Below, one piece after another: positions 6,358 to 13,206 of a DNA stretch of 13,206 nt. Position 1 is the first letter of the stretch. Each line of letters opens with the position of its first letter. The notes beneath the pieces are model-generated. The model made no database searches and was not told where the DNA came from. It worked only from the letters and a program-made list of their open reading frames with translations. The stretch is from Bacteroidota bacterium (GTDB lineage Bacteria > Bacteroidota > Bacteroidia > Flavobacteriales > Flavobacteriaceae). Location of the stretch: assembly GCA_023427845.1 (NCBI GenBank), contig JAEYZX010000153.1, positions 1 to 13,206 of the forward strand. Reading direction: 5' to 3'. The position numbers and the translations under genes were made by a program.

Positions 6358-7152
6358 ATGATTAAAATTTTACCTGGAATTTTTGAGAACTACAAAAGCC
6401 GCTTCGGGATGTTGACCATGTTGTCGTTACTATCCGGATCTTACAGCGCCACTGCGCAATACTGCAATGAGACCGAATGGGATGGTGAGTATGAGTACAT
6501 CACAAATGTTAATTTTGCCGGCATCGACAACCCCACCGAAGATTTTTATGGTCTGGCGCAGGATTTTACCTCAATTGGTAGTGCTAACGTAAATATTGGG
6601 GAAACCTATCCAATATCTGTGAGTATCGAAGTGGATGAATACGATTCTATTGATGTGTTTTTTGATTGGAATCAAAACGGTGTATTTGATGATCCGGGCG
6701 AAGTTTATGTCGTCGTGGAAGATGCAATGACAAGCGGAACGTATACTATGGACATTACAGTTCCTCAGGACGCTGTTTTGGGAACTACGCAAATGCGCGT
6801 AATGATTGTGTACGACCGCGCGTATGAAGGTCCGGATCCGTGCACAAGCTACTGGGAATACGGTGAAGTTGAAGATTATGCTGTAACCGTTGCCGACGCT
6901 TTGCAGACATCGAATTTCGATATGTCGGCGTTCGCGGCCTATCCAAATCCGGCACAGGACATGCTGAATATCGATTATAATTCGGTTATTTCAGAAGTAA
7001 AAATTTACAACCTTTTAGGCCAGGAAGTGCTTGCACAAACGATGGCTGATACGAACTTTCGAATGAATATAGGCACGCTTGCAAGCGGATCGTATATCGT
7101 CAAACTTTTCGGCCACAATAGCCAACATAGTTTCAAATTGATAAAAAATTAA
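6358..7152 (+). CDS. Secreted GEVED-domain protein with T9SS C-terminal sorting domain
   Basis: The 264-residue product has a signal peptide (basic start, hydrophobic stretch about 16-32, likely cleavage after ATAQ), a GEVED domain at about 45-178 and a type A T9SS sorting domain from about 190 to the end. In the GEVED domain, the acidic motif with spaced Asp/Asn/Gly/Glu at 103-115 (DWNQNG...DPGE) looks like a calcium-binding loop, and GEVEDY lies at 169-174. The C-terminus has the expected order: AYPNPAQDML, then KIYNLLGQEV, then LASGSYIVKL, ending in a Lys-rich strand. It should cross the outer membrane by type IX secretion and be released or surface-anchored. There is no enzymatic domain; adhesion or matrix binding is only a guess. 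It stands between two terminators, so it is probably monocistronic. Confidence 0.88.
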   Translation: MIKILPGIFENYKSRFGMLTMLSLLSGSYSATAQYCNETEWDGEYEYITNVNFAGIDNPTEDFYGLAQDFTSIGSANVNIGETYPISVSIEVDEYDSIDVFFDWNQNGVFDDPGEVYVVVEDAMTSGTYTMDITVPQDAVLGTTQMRVMIVYDRAYEGPDPCTSYWEYGEVEDYAVTVADALQTSNFDMSAFAAYPNPAQDMLNIDYNSVISEVKIYNLLGQEVLAQTMADTNFRMNIGTLASGSYIVKLFGHNSQHSFKLIKN

Positions 7153-7169
7153 TTTAAGCACTTAAAAAT

Positions 7170-7206
7170 AAAGGCTGGGAACTTCCGGGTTCTCAGCTTT
7201 TTTTTT
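7170..7206 (+). terminator. Intrinsic terminator after the GEVED-domain gene
   Basis: AAAGGCTGGGAAC (7170-7182) pairs with GTTCTCAGCTTT (7189-7200) with one bulged G and one G-U pair, a short loop, and a run of nine T (7198-7206). A clear rho-independent terminator 17 bases after the stop. Confidence 0.88.
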
Positions 7207-7366
7207 GTATCGACGCCTCAAACATTGATGCCTACGTTCGTTCACAATTGCAAAATGCGACATTTGTAATAAAAATCAATAGTCGGTTCTATTTAAATCA
7301 TTTGCAAAATGTAACTGAATCAGATTCGAAATAGCTCAAAATCATTGTGAATGGCTCCTGGTGCCG

Positions 7367-7397
7367 CTGTTATTCCAAAAAGAAATTGGTATTTTTG
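7367..7397 (+). promoter_or_regulatory. Probable promoter of the flippase gene
   Basis: TATTTTTG at 7390-7397 fits the Bacteroidota -7 consensus TAnnTTTG. TGTT at 7367-7370, 19 bases upstream, is a weak -33 candidate. A transcript start near 7403 would leave about 13 bases before the TTG start at 7417. It would lie downstream of the ATG at 7351, which argues against that ATG being the start. Not experimentally shown; TAnnTTTG can occur by chance in AT-rich DNA. Confidence 0.5.
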
Positions 7398-7416
7398 TGC
7401 TATAAGAAAACCGACT

Positions 7417-8880
7417 TTGGGATTATACAAAAGCCTTTTTAAACAGACTGCCATCTACGGATTAGCAACGGTTTTGCCGCGGATGCTGAGCTTCTTTCTG
7501 GTCAGGCTTTATACCGACATTCTACCGACTTCCGAATATGGCGAAGTTTCTGTCCTTCTAGCCTATATGGTGTTCTTCAACGTAATTCTGTCATACGGAA
7601 TGGAAACGGCATTTTTCCGTTTTTACAACAGCGTCGATGACAAACAAAACGTAGTGGCGACTTCTACAATATCGGTGTTCTGGACTTCAATGGTTTTCCT
7701 TCTCGTTGCATTGGTGTTCCGAAATACACTCGGACAATGGTCCAACATCGATTCACAATATATCACGTATGCAATCTGGATCTTGGTGCTCGATGCACTC
7801 GTAATAATCCCGTTTTCAAGACTTCGCGCAAAACAGCGTCCTACCGTATATGCCGCTCTAAAAATCGGGAATGTGATCGTGAACCTCGGACTCAACGTAT
7901 TCTTCCTGCTGTTTCTACCCGGAATCGCATCGGCAAATCCCGATAGCATCATGGGCAGCATGTACATCGAAAACTTTGAAATCGGATATATCTTTGTGTC
8001 GAACCTGATCGCAAGCCTGCTCACGTTCCTCGTGCTCTCGCCTAATTATCTCGCAATTCAATGGCATTTTGATGCCCGACTATGGAAGAAAATGATACGC
8101 TACGGCTGGCCGATTCTTTTCGCCGGAGTAGCATTTGCCATAAACGAGCATTTCGACAAAATCCTGCTCGAAAAATTACTTCCGGAAAACATTGCAAAAT
8201 CGGAAGTCGGCGCCTATTCTGCCTGTTACAAGCTTGCCCTTTTCATGACACTGTTCGCAACGGCATTCCGTTTAGGCATTGAACCGTTTTTCTTCAGCCA
8301 CGCCGGAAAGGACAACGCCAAACAAACCTATGCGGTCATCACAAAATATTTTGTGATTTTCGGATCGTTCATATTGCTTGCGGTCATCGTCACGGCCGAT
8401 TTACTGAAACTGCTGCTGCTCGACAACCAGGCCTATTGGAAAGCGATGAAAGTCGTCCCGCTAATAATCCTTGCGAATTTTTTCCTTGGCATCTATACAA
8501 ACCTGTCCATTTGGTACAAACTGATCGACAAGACCAGGATCGGTGCCTATATCTCACTGATCGGCGCGCTGGTCACACTTGCATTGAACTTACTGCTAAT
8601 TCCAACCTACAGTTATTACGGGTCGGCAATTGCAACCCTCGCCGCATATGGCACCATGATGTTTATTTCGTATTATCTGGGAAACAAATATTACCCGATT
8701 CCGTACGATCTTAAAAAAATATTCGCCTACCTGATTTTATCGATCGGGTTTTCGGCAATCTCATTTTACGGCTTCAGGGAAAATTATTATGTGGGTGCTG
8801 CATTACTGATCGTATTCAGCGGCTTTATATATTACAGCGAAAGGGACGTCTTTAATTCTATTTTGAAAAAAGGAAGCTGA
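7417..8880 (+). CDS. Oligosaccharide/lipid flippase (polysaccharide biosynthesis protein, MOP superfamily)
   Basis: A 487-residue integral membrane protein with about 12-14 hydrophobic helices spread over its whole length. Its N-terminal segment (KQTAIYGLATVLPRMLSFFLV, then LYTDILPTSEYG) is typical of Wzx-like polysaccharide biosynthesis proteins of the MOP exporter superfamily, which flip undecaprenyl-linked saccharides across the inner membrane. The substrate cannot be read from the sequence. I placed the start at TTG 7417, giving MGLYKSLFKQ, because family members start close to this point and the likely -7 promoter element lies at 7390-7397. An in-frame ATG at 7351 would add 22 residues that do not look like the family. 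It ends at a REP-like repeat before dut, near sugar-nucleotide and envelope genes that fit a surface-glycan role. Confidence 0.88.
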   Translation: MGLYKSLFKQTAIYGLATVLPRMLSFFLVRLYTDILPTSEYGEVSVLLAYMVFFNVILSYGMETAFFRFYNSVDDKQNVVATSTISVFWTSMVFLLVALVFRNTLGQWSNIDSQYITYAIWILVLDALVIIPFSRLRAKQRPTVYAALKIGNVIVNLGLNVFFLLFLPGIASANPDSIMGSMYIENFEIGYIFVSNLIASLLTFLVLSPNYLAIQWHFDARLWKKMIRYGWPILFAGVAFAINEHFDKILLEKLLPENIAKSEVGAYSACYKLALFMTLFATAFRLGIEPFFFSHAGKDNAKQTYAVITKYFVIFGSFILLAVIVTADLLKLLLLDNQAYWKAMKVVPLIILANFFLGIYTNLSIWYKLIDKTRIGAYISLIGALVTLALNLLLIPTYSYYGSAIATLAAYGTMMFISYYLGNKYYPIPYDLKKIFAYLILSIGFSAISFYGFRENYYVGAALLIVFSGFIYYSERDVFNSILKKGS

Positions 8881-8954
8881 TCCCGCTATTCGCTATATCT
8901 TTTCCGTGCTAAAGAAGCACGAAAAAGGATGCCGCTCCTATCGGGGCTAGGGCG
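8881..8954. repeat. REP-like palindromic intergenic element
   Basis: Begins directly after the flippase stop. The outer arms CCCGCTAT (8882-8889) and TATCGGGG (8939-8946) are complementary but for one position. The inner hairpin pairs CGTGCT (8905-8910) with AGCACG (8916-8921) and extends past one mismatch through T-rich/A-rich arms to 8899/8927. Conserved-looking outer arms (CCCGCTAT... and ...CCTATCGGGGCTA) around a variable hairpin match, from memory, a palindromic element scattered through Flavobacterium intergenic regions. Family membership needs a genome search. Confidence 0.7.
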
Positions 8955-9011
8955 ATGTCCTAACCGGCAAAAACGTTTGGGTTCGAGTGTCCTATCAACC
9001 GAGACAATAAA

Positions 9012-9041
9012 AAATTCGTCGAAATTCGTGAAATTTGTGGC
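9012..9041. repeat. Three-copy 10-base tandem repeat upstream of dut
   Basis: Three near-identical 10-base units, AAATTCGTCG, AAATTCGTGA and AATTTGTGGC, run head to tail and end 27 bases before the dut ATG. They differ at a few positions only. With the REP-like element they fill most of the 188-base flippase-dut gap. No clear TAnnTTTG promoter is visible in that gap. Confidence 0.65.
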
Positions 9042-9068
9042 TATAAGCTACGCACCAAAAAACACCAT

Positions 9069-9503
9069 ATGACAATCAACATCATCAACAAATCGCAGCA
9101 CGAACTGCCAAATTATGAGACAATCGCATCGGCAGGGATGGACCTTCGTGCCAGCCTATCGGAAACAATTACCTTAAATCCGCTTGAACGAGCCATCGTA
9201 AAAACAGGATTATTCATAGAACTTCCAATAGGATATGAAGCACAGGTGCGACCACGCAGCGGATTGGCAGCTAAAAAAGGAGTCACCGTACTCAACTCGC
9301 CCGGCACCATCGATGCCGATTACCGCGGCGAGATCGGTGTGATTTTAGTAAATTTATCGAACGAACCGTTCGTTGTAGAAAATGGCGAAAGGATCGCCCA
9401 GCTCATAATAGCAAAACACGAACGCGCAGAGTGGAATGAAGTCGAATCGCTTTCCGAAACATCACGCGGTGAAGGCGGGTTTGGAAGCACCGGGGTTAAA
9501 TAA
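9069..9503 (+). CDS. dut: dUTP diphosphatase (dUTPase)
   Basis: Hydrolyses dUTP to dUMP and pyrophosphate, keeping uracil out of DNA and supplying the thymidylate precursor; acts as a cytosolic homotrimer. All five trimeric dUTPase motifs are visible in 144 residues: motif I AGMDLRA (22-28), motif II RPRSGLA (61-67), motif III GTIDADYRGEIG (79-90) with the water-activating D82, motif IV GERIAQLI (106-113), and the flexible C-terminal motif V RGEGGFGSTG (133-142), whose Phe stacks on uracil. Length is normal. The ATG follows a short A-rich leader. The neighbouring envelope genes have no metabolic link to dUTP, so the placement is probably just conserved gene order. Confidence 0.97.
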   Translation: MTINIINKSQHELPNYETIASAGMDLRASLSETITLNPLERAIVKTGLFIELPIGYEAQVRPRSGLAAKKGVTVLNSPGTIDADYRGEIGVILVNLSNEPFVVENGERIAQLIIAKHERAEWNEVESLSETSRGEGGFGSTGVK

Positions 9504-9604
9504 TGTAGCAATGTACCGATGTACCAATAGTTTACGGACTCAATCGGATTTTTCCGGATTTGTGAATTGTTTAATTGTTACATTGATAAATTTTTAAATT
9601 GAAA
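9504..9604. repeat. Opposed 8-base tandem arrays between dut and the nucleotidyltransferase
   Basis: Directly after the dut stop are three 8-base units, TGTAGCAA, TGTACCGA and TGTACCAA (9504-9527). A non-repetitive middle (9528-9564) follows, then five 8-base units, AATTGTTT, AATTGTTA, CATTGATA, AATTTTTA and AATTGAAA (9565-9604), end three bases before the next ATG. Read on the opposite strand the second array gives units such as TAACAATG, related to the first array's TGTAnCAAT phase, so the two sets form an imperfect long inverted repeat. They occupy most of this 104-base gap. Confidence 0.7.
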
Positions 9605-9607
9605 TAA

Positions 9608-10618
9608 ATGAAAATAATAGTACCAATGGCCGGGCGCGGCTCAAGATTACGCCCACATACGCTAACAGTCCCAAAACCTTTGATCCCGATTGCAGGTAAA
9701 CCGATCGTGCATCGTTTGGTCGAGGATATTGCCTCGGTGATCAACCAGCCGATCGAAGAGATTGCATTCATCATCCACAAAGATTTCGGTACCAAAGTCG
9801 AAAAAGACCTGATCGCGATTGCAGAAAAACTGGGATCGAAAGGAACAATATATTATCAGAATGAAGCACTCGGAACTGCCCATGCCATTTTGTGTGCAGA
9901 ACGATCAATGGATGGTCCGATCGTTGTTGCATATGCCGACACACTTTTTCGCGCCGATTTTACGTTAGATACCACAGCCGACAGCGTAATTTGGGTCAAG
10001 CAGGTCGAAGATCCAAGTGCATTTGGCGTTGTCCAGCTCGATTCGGATAACAAAATCATCGATTTTGTAGAAAAGCCAAAGGAATTTGTGTCCGATCTTG
10101 CAATAATCGGAATCTATTATTTCAAATCGGGAGAAACACTGCGAAGTGAACTCCGATATCTGCTCGATAACAATGTTGTAAAAGGCGGCGAATATCAATT
10201 AACCGACGCACTGGAAAACATGAAGGTTAAAGGCATGAAATTTGTTCCGGGTAAAGTCGATGAATGGATGGACTGCGGAAATAAAAATGTAACTGTCGAA
10301 ACGAATTCGAGGCTGCTCGGTTTTCTACATTCCGACGGACAGGATTTGGTAAACGGAAACGTAAAAATTCAGAACTCGCAGATTATTCCGCCTTGTTATA
10401 TCGGGAAAGATGTGGTGTTGACCAACGCAACTGTGGGACCGAATGTTTCACTTGGCGACGGCTGTGAAGTCAGCGATGGTTCAATAAAAAACAGCCTTGT
10501 GCAGGATCATTCAAAAATCAGCAATGCCAACCTCGACAATGCTATGATTGGAAGCCATGCCAAATTTGACGGGAAATTTACGAGCATCAGCATCGGAGAC
10601 TACTCCGTACTAGAATAA
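9608..10618 (+). CDS. NDP-sugar pyrophosphorylase (sugar-phosphate nucleotidyltransferase)
   Basis: Transfers a nucleotidyl group from an NTP to a sugar-1-phosphate, producing an activated sugar for surface polysaccharide or LPS. The N-terminal Rossmann-type domain (about 1-230) starts with the signature GRGSRLRPHTLTVPKPL: Gly-rich loop at 9-15 and K23. Also visible are a Gln/Gly-rich NTP site (Q84, GTAHA 89-93), metal-binding D111 in YADTLF, EKP at 155-157, sugar-contacting GGEYQLTDAL (193-202) and D222 in MDCGN. The C-terminal part (about 247-336) has short Ile/Val/Gly-rich repeats (YIGKDVV, ATVGPNVSLGDG, MIGSHAKF) of a left-handed beta-helix. Family resemblance is to RmlA/GlmU-type enzymes; sugar and base specificity cannot be told. 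Six bases separate it from the TPR gene. Confidence 0.9.
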   Translation: MKIIVPMAGRGSRLRPHTLTVPKPLIPIAGKPIVHRLVEDIASVINQPIEEIAFIIHKDFGTKVEKDLIAIAEKLGSKGTIYYQNEALGTAHAILCAERSMDGPIVVAYADTLFRADFTLDTTADSVIWVKQVEDPSAFGVVQLDSDNKIIDFVEKPKEFVSDLAIIGIYYFKSGETLRSELRYLLDNNVVKGGEYQLTDALENMKVKGMKFVPGKVDEWMDCGNKNVTVETNSRLLGFLHSDGQDLVNGNVKIQNSQIIPPCYIGKDVVLTNATVGPNVSLGDGCEVSDGSIKNSLVQDHSKISNANLDNAMIGSHAKFDGKFTSISIGDYSVLE

Positions 10619-10624
10619 AATAAA

Positions 10625-11974
10625 ATGAAAAAAAGCGCTTTACTTCTATATTTCGTTGCAATTCTTCTGGTTCCTTCGGCATTTTATGCTCAGGAAGAAC
10701 CCGACGACATCGCACTGGCAACTGATGCTTTTCAGGAATCGTTCTACGAAGCGCTTAAACAAAAAGGCATCGACAACAACGACAAGGCAATAACCGCTCT
10801 TGAAAAGTGCCTCGAAATGGAGCCAAAAAATCCCACTGTTTATTTCGAAATGGGCAAGAACTATCTTGCGATGAAGAATTATAAAAAAGCGTATGAGTCG
10901 TTTGAAACGGCTTCAAACCTGAATCCGGAAAACAAATGGGCTTTGGTTGGGATGTACGATGTTCGGTATGAAACGCGCGATTGGCCGGGCGCGATTGAAA
11001 TCGTAAAACGGCTGATCGATTTTAAAGCCGATTATAAAGAAGACCTGGTTTCACTTTATATGAACACGCAGCAATTCGACAAAGCACTTGACCTTATCAA
11101 TGAACTTAACGAGACCGTCGGAAAATCGGAAAGGCGCGACAACTATAAAAAGGCAATCCTTCGCGATGCCAAATATCAAGGTGCCGAACGCGAAAACCTG
11201 CTGGAGCAGATTGAAAAAGATCCGAAAAATGAAGAAAACTACATTTCATTGATCTATCTCTATTCCGAAAGTGATCAGGAACAAAAAGCCCGTGAAATCG
11301 CATTGAAACTTGAAAAGGAAATCCCGACTTCCGAATGGGCGCAGGTCAGTCTTTTCAAATTCCATTTAGACAATAACGATGCTGCGAAAGCGATCAAATC
11401 GATGAATACGGTTTTGGCAAGCAATAAAATCGACAATAAAATCCGCCACCGCGTACTCAATGAGTTTTTGATTTTCGCAAAAGACAAACCGGAGTTTGAA
11501 GACGATCTTCAAAAAGCGATTGCGTATTTCGACAACGATCGCGAAGTTGCAGTTGCGAAGGAAATCGGCAAGTTCTATCACAACAAACAAAATTGGGAGC
11601 AGGCTGCTAAATATTACGAACAGCATCTCGCCACCACTCCCGAAGACCTTGAAACGCATGTGCTGCTTTTTACCGTATATACCGATGGGCAGCAGTACGC
11701 CAAGCTGGCTACGGCATCCGAATCAATGATCGAGACGTTTCCGCTTCAGCCGCAGTTCTACTATTATGCGGGAATGGCACACAACCAATTAAAGAATTAT
11801 AAAAAGGCGAAGGATTTGCTTGAAATGGGACTCGATTATCTTGTTGACGACATAACGATGGAAATCAATTTCAATATCCAGTTGGGTGAGGCTTTCAACG
11901 GGCTTGGAGATGCAGCTAAAAAGGAAAGCTATTTCCTAAAGGCCGAAAAATTACTCAAACAGAAAAGTAAATGA
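10625..11974 (+). CDS. Periplasmic tetratricopeptide-repeat protein
   Basis: A 449-residue protein with a Sec signal peptide (KK, hydrophobic 4-20, probable cleavage after FYA at 22) and no other membrane segment. The mature part is helical, with TPR-like helix pairs; the clearest are at about 52-102 (ALEKCLEMEPKNP, then YFEMGKNYLAMKNYKKAYESF), 310-340 (GKFYHNKQNWEQAAKYYEQHL) and 378-410 (YYYAGMAHNQLKNYKKAKDLLEMGL). TPR arrays mediate protein-protein contacts; no enzymatic residues are seen. It shares a 4-base overlap (ATGA) with the DUF4292 lipoprotein, so the two are probably translated together and may act together in the periplasm. The partner protein is unknown. Confidence 0.85.
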   Translation: MKKSALLLYFVAILLVPSAFYAQEEPDDIALATDAFQESFYEALKQKGIDNNDKAITALEKCLEMEPKNPTVYFEMGKNYLAMKNYKKAYESFETASNLNPENKWALVGMYDVRYETRDWPGAIEIVKRLIDFKADYKEDLVSLYMNTQQFDKALDLINELNETVGKSERRDNYKKAILRDAKYQGAERENLLEQIEKDPKNEENYISLIYLYSESDQEQKAREIALKLEKEIPTSEWAQVSLFKFHLDNNDAAKAIKSMNTVLASNKIDNKIRHRVLNEFLIFAKDKPEFEDDLQKAIAYFDNDREVAVAKEIGKFYHNKQNWEQAAKYYEQHLATTPEDLETHVLLFTVYTDGQQYAKLATASESMIETFPLQPQFYYYAGMAHNQLKNYKKAKDLLEMGLDYLVDDITMEINFNIQLGEAFNGLGDAAKKESYFLKAEKLLKQKSK

Positions 11975-12741
11975 AAAGATATATAGCGTTCATTCTGGTA
12001 TTCGGATTGTTTGCATCATGCAAGACCAAAGCCGTTTTGGCGGAAGGCACAGCCGAAAATGAAATGGCGTCGAAGAATATCATTGCCGGCCATTACGCCA
12101 ACGCATCGGATTTTTCAACCGTTTATATCAAATCATCGGCGCGGTACAGCGATCCAAATCAAACCCATAACGTAACTGCTGAAATCAGGATCCAGAAGGA
12201 TGAGAAGATATTGGTCAGCATCCGGTTTTTTGGGATAACAATGGCCAAAGCGCTGATCACTCCGTCGGAAGTAAAGTACTACGAAAAAATCAACAACAAT
12301 TATTTTGAAGGCGACTATACCACATTAAGTCGTTGGTTGGGCGCTGATTTGGATTTCCAAAAAGTCCAGAATATGCTGATTGGCAAAGCAATTGATGATT
12401 TGACGAAGGAAAAATATATTTCCTCTATCGAGGACAAGCTTTACAAACTCGATGCTGCGGCCGCCAATATCACCAAAAAATCGTTTTATTTTGAAGGTGA
12501 AAATTTCCTTATCAAAAAACAGCAGATCGTCCAGGAAACGCGCGGTCGGGAATTGACGGTTACTTACCCGGGTTATTCGAATTATTCAGGCAAAGCTTTC
12601 CCATCGCAATTACTGATTGCGGCACTGCAACAAAAAGGGAAAACTACAATAAGCATCAAATACGATACGGTTACATTTAACGAAGACCTTTCTTTTCCTT
12701 ATAGCGTGCCTGATGGCTATGAACGCGTATTTATTGATTAG
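11971..12741 (+). CDS. DUF4292 lipoprotein
   Basis: A 256-residue lipoprotein: a short basic start, a hydrophobic core and the lipobox FASC with C17 as the lipidated residue. The residues after the Cys are KTK, not the acidic surface-export signal of Bacteroidota, so it should face the periplasm. The rest is beta-rich (repeated alternating strands such as EILVSIRFFGITMAKALI-like stretches and RELTVTYPGY). The pattern matches the DUF4292 family found throughout Bacteroidota beside a TPR gene and an M23 peptidase. The fold could resemble LolA/LolB-type lipoprotein carriers; this is inference from the beta-rich half-barrel pattern and not demonstrated. It begins inside the stop of the TPR gene, and its own stop lies 22 bases before the EnvC-like gene. 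Confidence 0.85.
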   Translation: MKRYIAFILVFGLFASCKTKAVLAEGTAENEMASKNIIAGHYANASDFSTVYIKSSARYSDPNQTHNVTAEIRIQKDEKILVSIRFFGITMAKALITPSEVKYYEKINNNYFEGDYTTLSRWLGADLDFQKVQNMLIGKAIDDLTKEKYISSIEDKLYKLDAAAANITKKSFYFEGENFLIKKQQIVQETRGRELTVTYPGYSNYSGKAFPSQLLIAALQQKGKTTISIKYDTVTFNEDLSFPYSVPDGYERVFID

Positions 12742-12763
12742 ATTTGCAACAAATATTTTTTTT

Positions 12764-13206
12764 ATGCCAAAAGTCATAGTTTGTTTATTTTTTATTCTGC
12801 TGAATGCTGTCGCGTGGGGTCAAACCCAACAAGAAAAACTTGAACAGCGTAAGGCGCAGATCCAGAAGGAAATTCGTGACAATGAACGACTTTTAACTTC
12901 CGTTAAAAAACAGGAGAAGTCGGTTGTGTCGCAAATTATTTTGAAGGAAAATAAAATCAAACTCAAGGAGAACCTAATAAACACGACCGAACGGCAGACT
13001 AAGTTATTGAATGACGATATGTATCGGAATCAGCTGCAGATCAATAAACTCAAAAAGGATCTGGCCGAACTTAAGAAAGATTATGCCGATATGATCGTGA
13101 AGTCCTATAAAAGCAGGTCGGCACAAAGTCGCGCGATGTTTTTATTATCGTCCGAAAATTTCCTGCAGGCCTACAAAAGGGCACAATACATGAAGCAGTA
13201 TGCCAA
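12764..13206 (+). CDS. EnvC-like murein hydrolase activator / M23-family peptidase, N-terminal part
   Basis: The gene starts at ATG 12764 and runs off the right edge after 147 residues. The visible part has a signal peptide (hydrophobic 4-17, cleavage near AWGQ) and then a long Lys/Glu/Gln-rich coiled coil (about 21-110), starting EKLEQRKAQIQKEI. A segment from about 113, DYADMIVKSYKSRSAQSRAMFLLSSENF, is typical of EnvC and of the N-terminal half of peptidoglycan-targeting M23 proteins. In E. coli, EnvC activates amidases at the septum; the C-terminal LytM/M23 domain that would decide enzyme versus activator is outside the window. It follows the DUF4292 lipoprotein closely and could be cotranscribed with it, suggesting a joint envelope or cell-division role. 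Confidence 0.85.
   Translation, partial: MPKVIVCLFFILLNAVAWGQTQQEKLEQRKAQIQKEIRDNERLLTSVKKQEKSVVSQIILKENKIKLKENLINTTERQTKLLNDDMYRNQLQINKLKKDLAELKKDYADMIVKSYKSRSAQSRAMFLLSSENFLQAYKRAQYMKQYA

Noticed and set aside
7248..7311. Direct repeat TTGCAAAATG at 7248-7257 and 7302-7311 upstream of the flippase
   Set aside because: Only 10 bases, two copies, AT-rich and without dyad symmetry; could be an operator pair but is not distinguishable from chance.
12739..12746. TAGATTTG, a TAnnTTTG match just before the EnvC-like gene
   Set aside because: It overlaps the DUF4292 stop codon and has no -33 partner about 20 bases upstream; a few such matches are expected by chance in AT-rich DNA. Possible weak promoter, not annotated.
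1..13206. tRNA, rRNA, phage, insertion sequence, toxin-antitoxin or defence genes
   Set aside because: No cloverleaf, transposase, integrase or recognised defence motif was seen on either strand; gaps are all below 300 bases and are covered by promoters, terminators and repeats.

Overview
The window looks like chromosomal DNA from a Flavobacterium-like member of the Bacteroidota. Evidence: a proton-type ATP synthase operon in the order B-E-F-H-A-G without atpD/atpC; an AtpB with a cleavable signal peptide and a His-rich periplasmic extension; a secreted protein with a GEVED domain and a type IX secretion (T9SS) C-terminal sorting domain; TAnnTTTG-type -7 promoter elements; and AT-rich leaders with no clear Shine-Dalgarno sequence. 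All genes found are on the + strand. Taxonomy is inferred from these features, not from a database search.

Region 1 (1-1215): the Pro/Ala-rich tail of a truncated gene, then three tightly packed genes: a bactofilin (polymer-forming cytoskeletal protein), an AtpZ-like two-helix protein and an AtpI-like four-helix protein. They overlap by 17 and 11 bases, so translational coupling is likely. Region 2 (1216-6313): a promoter, then atpB, atpE, atpF, atpH, atpA and atpG, which encode Fo subunits a, c and b and F1 subunits delta, alpha and gamma. Beta and epsilon must be encoded elsewhere. A strong terminator-like hairpin lies between atpE and atpF, where it could set the excess of subunit c over the rest. 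A palindromic array of 7-base repeats lies between atpA and atpG, and an intrinsic terminator follows atpG.

Region 3 (6314-7206): a monocistronic T9SS-exported GEVED-domain protein with its own terminator. Region 4 (7207-13206): an envelope-biogenesis group made of an oligosaccharide/lipid flippase, dut, an NDP-sugar pyrophosphorylase, a periplasmic TPR protein, a DUF4292 lipoprotein and the start of an EnvC-like murein hydrolase activator. The last four are tightly spaced (6-base gap, 4-base overlap, 22-base gap). The spacers on either side of dut hold a REP-like palindrome, a 10-base tandem repeat and two opposed 8-base tandem arrays.

The gene content is mostly conserved housekeeping and I do not see a clearly new multi-gene system. 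The parts most worth following up are the atpE/atpF attenuator, the His-rich AtpB extension, the bactofilin-ATP synthase linkage, the TTG start of the flippase, and the family of short-period intergenic arrays.
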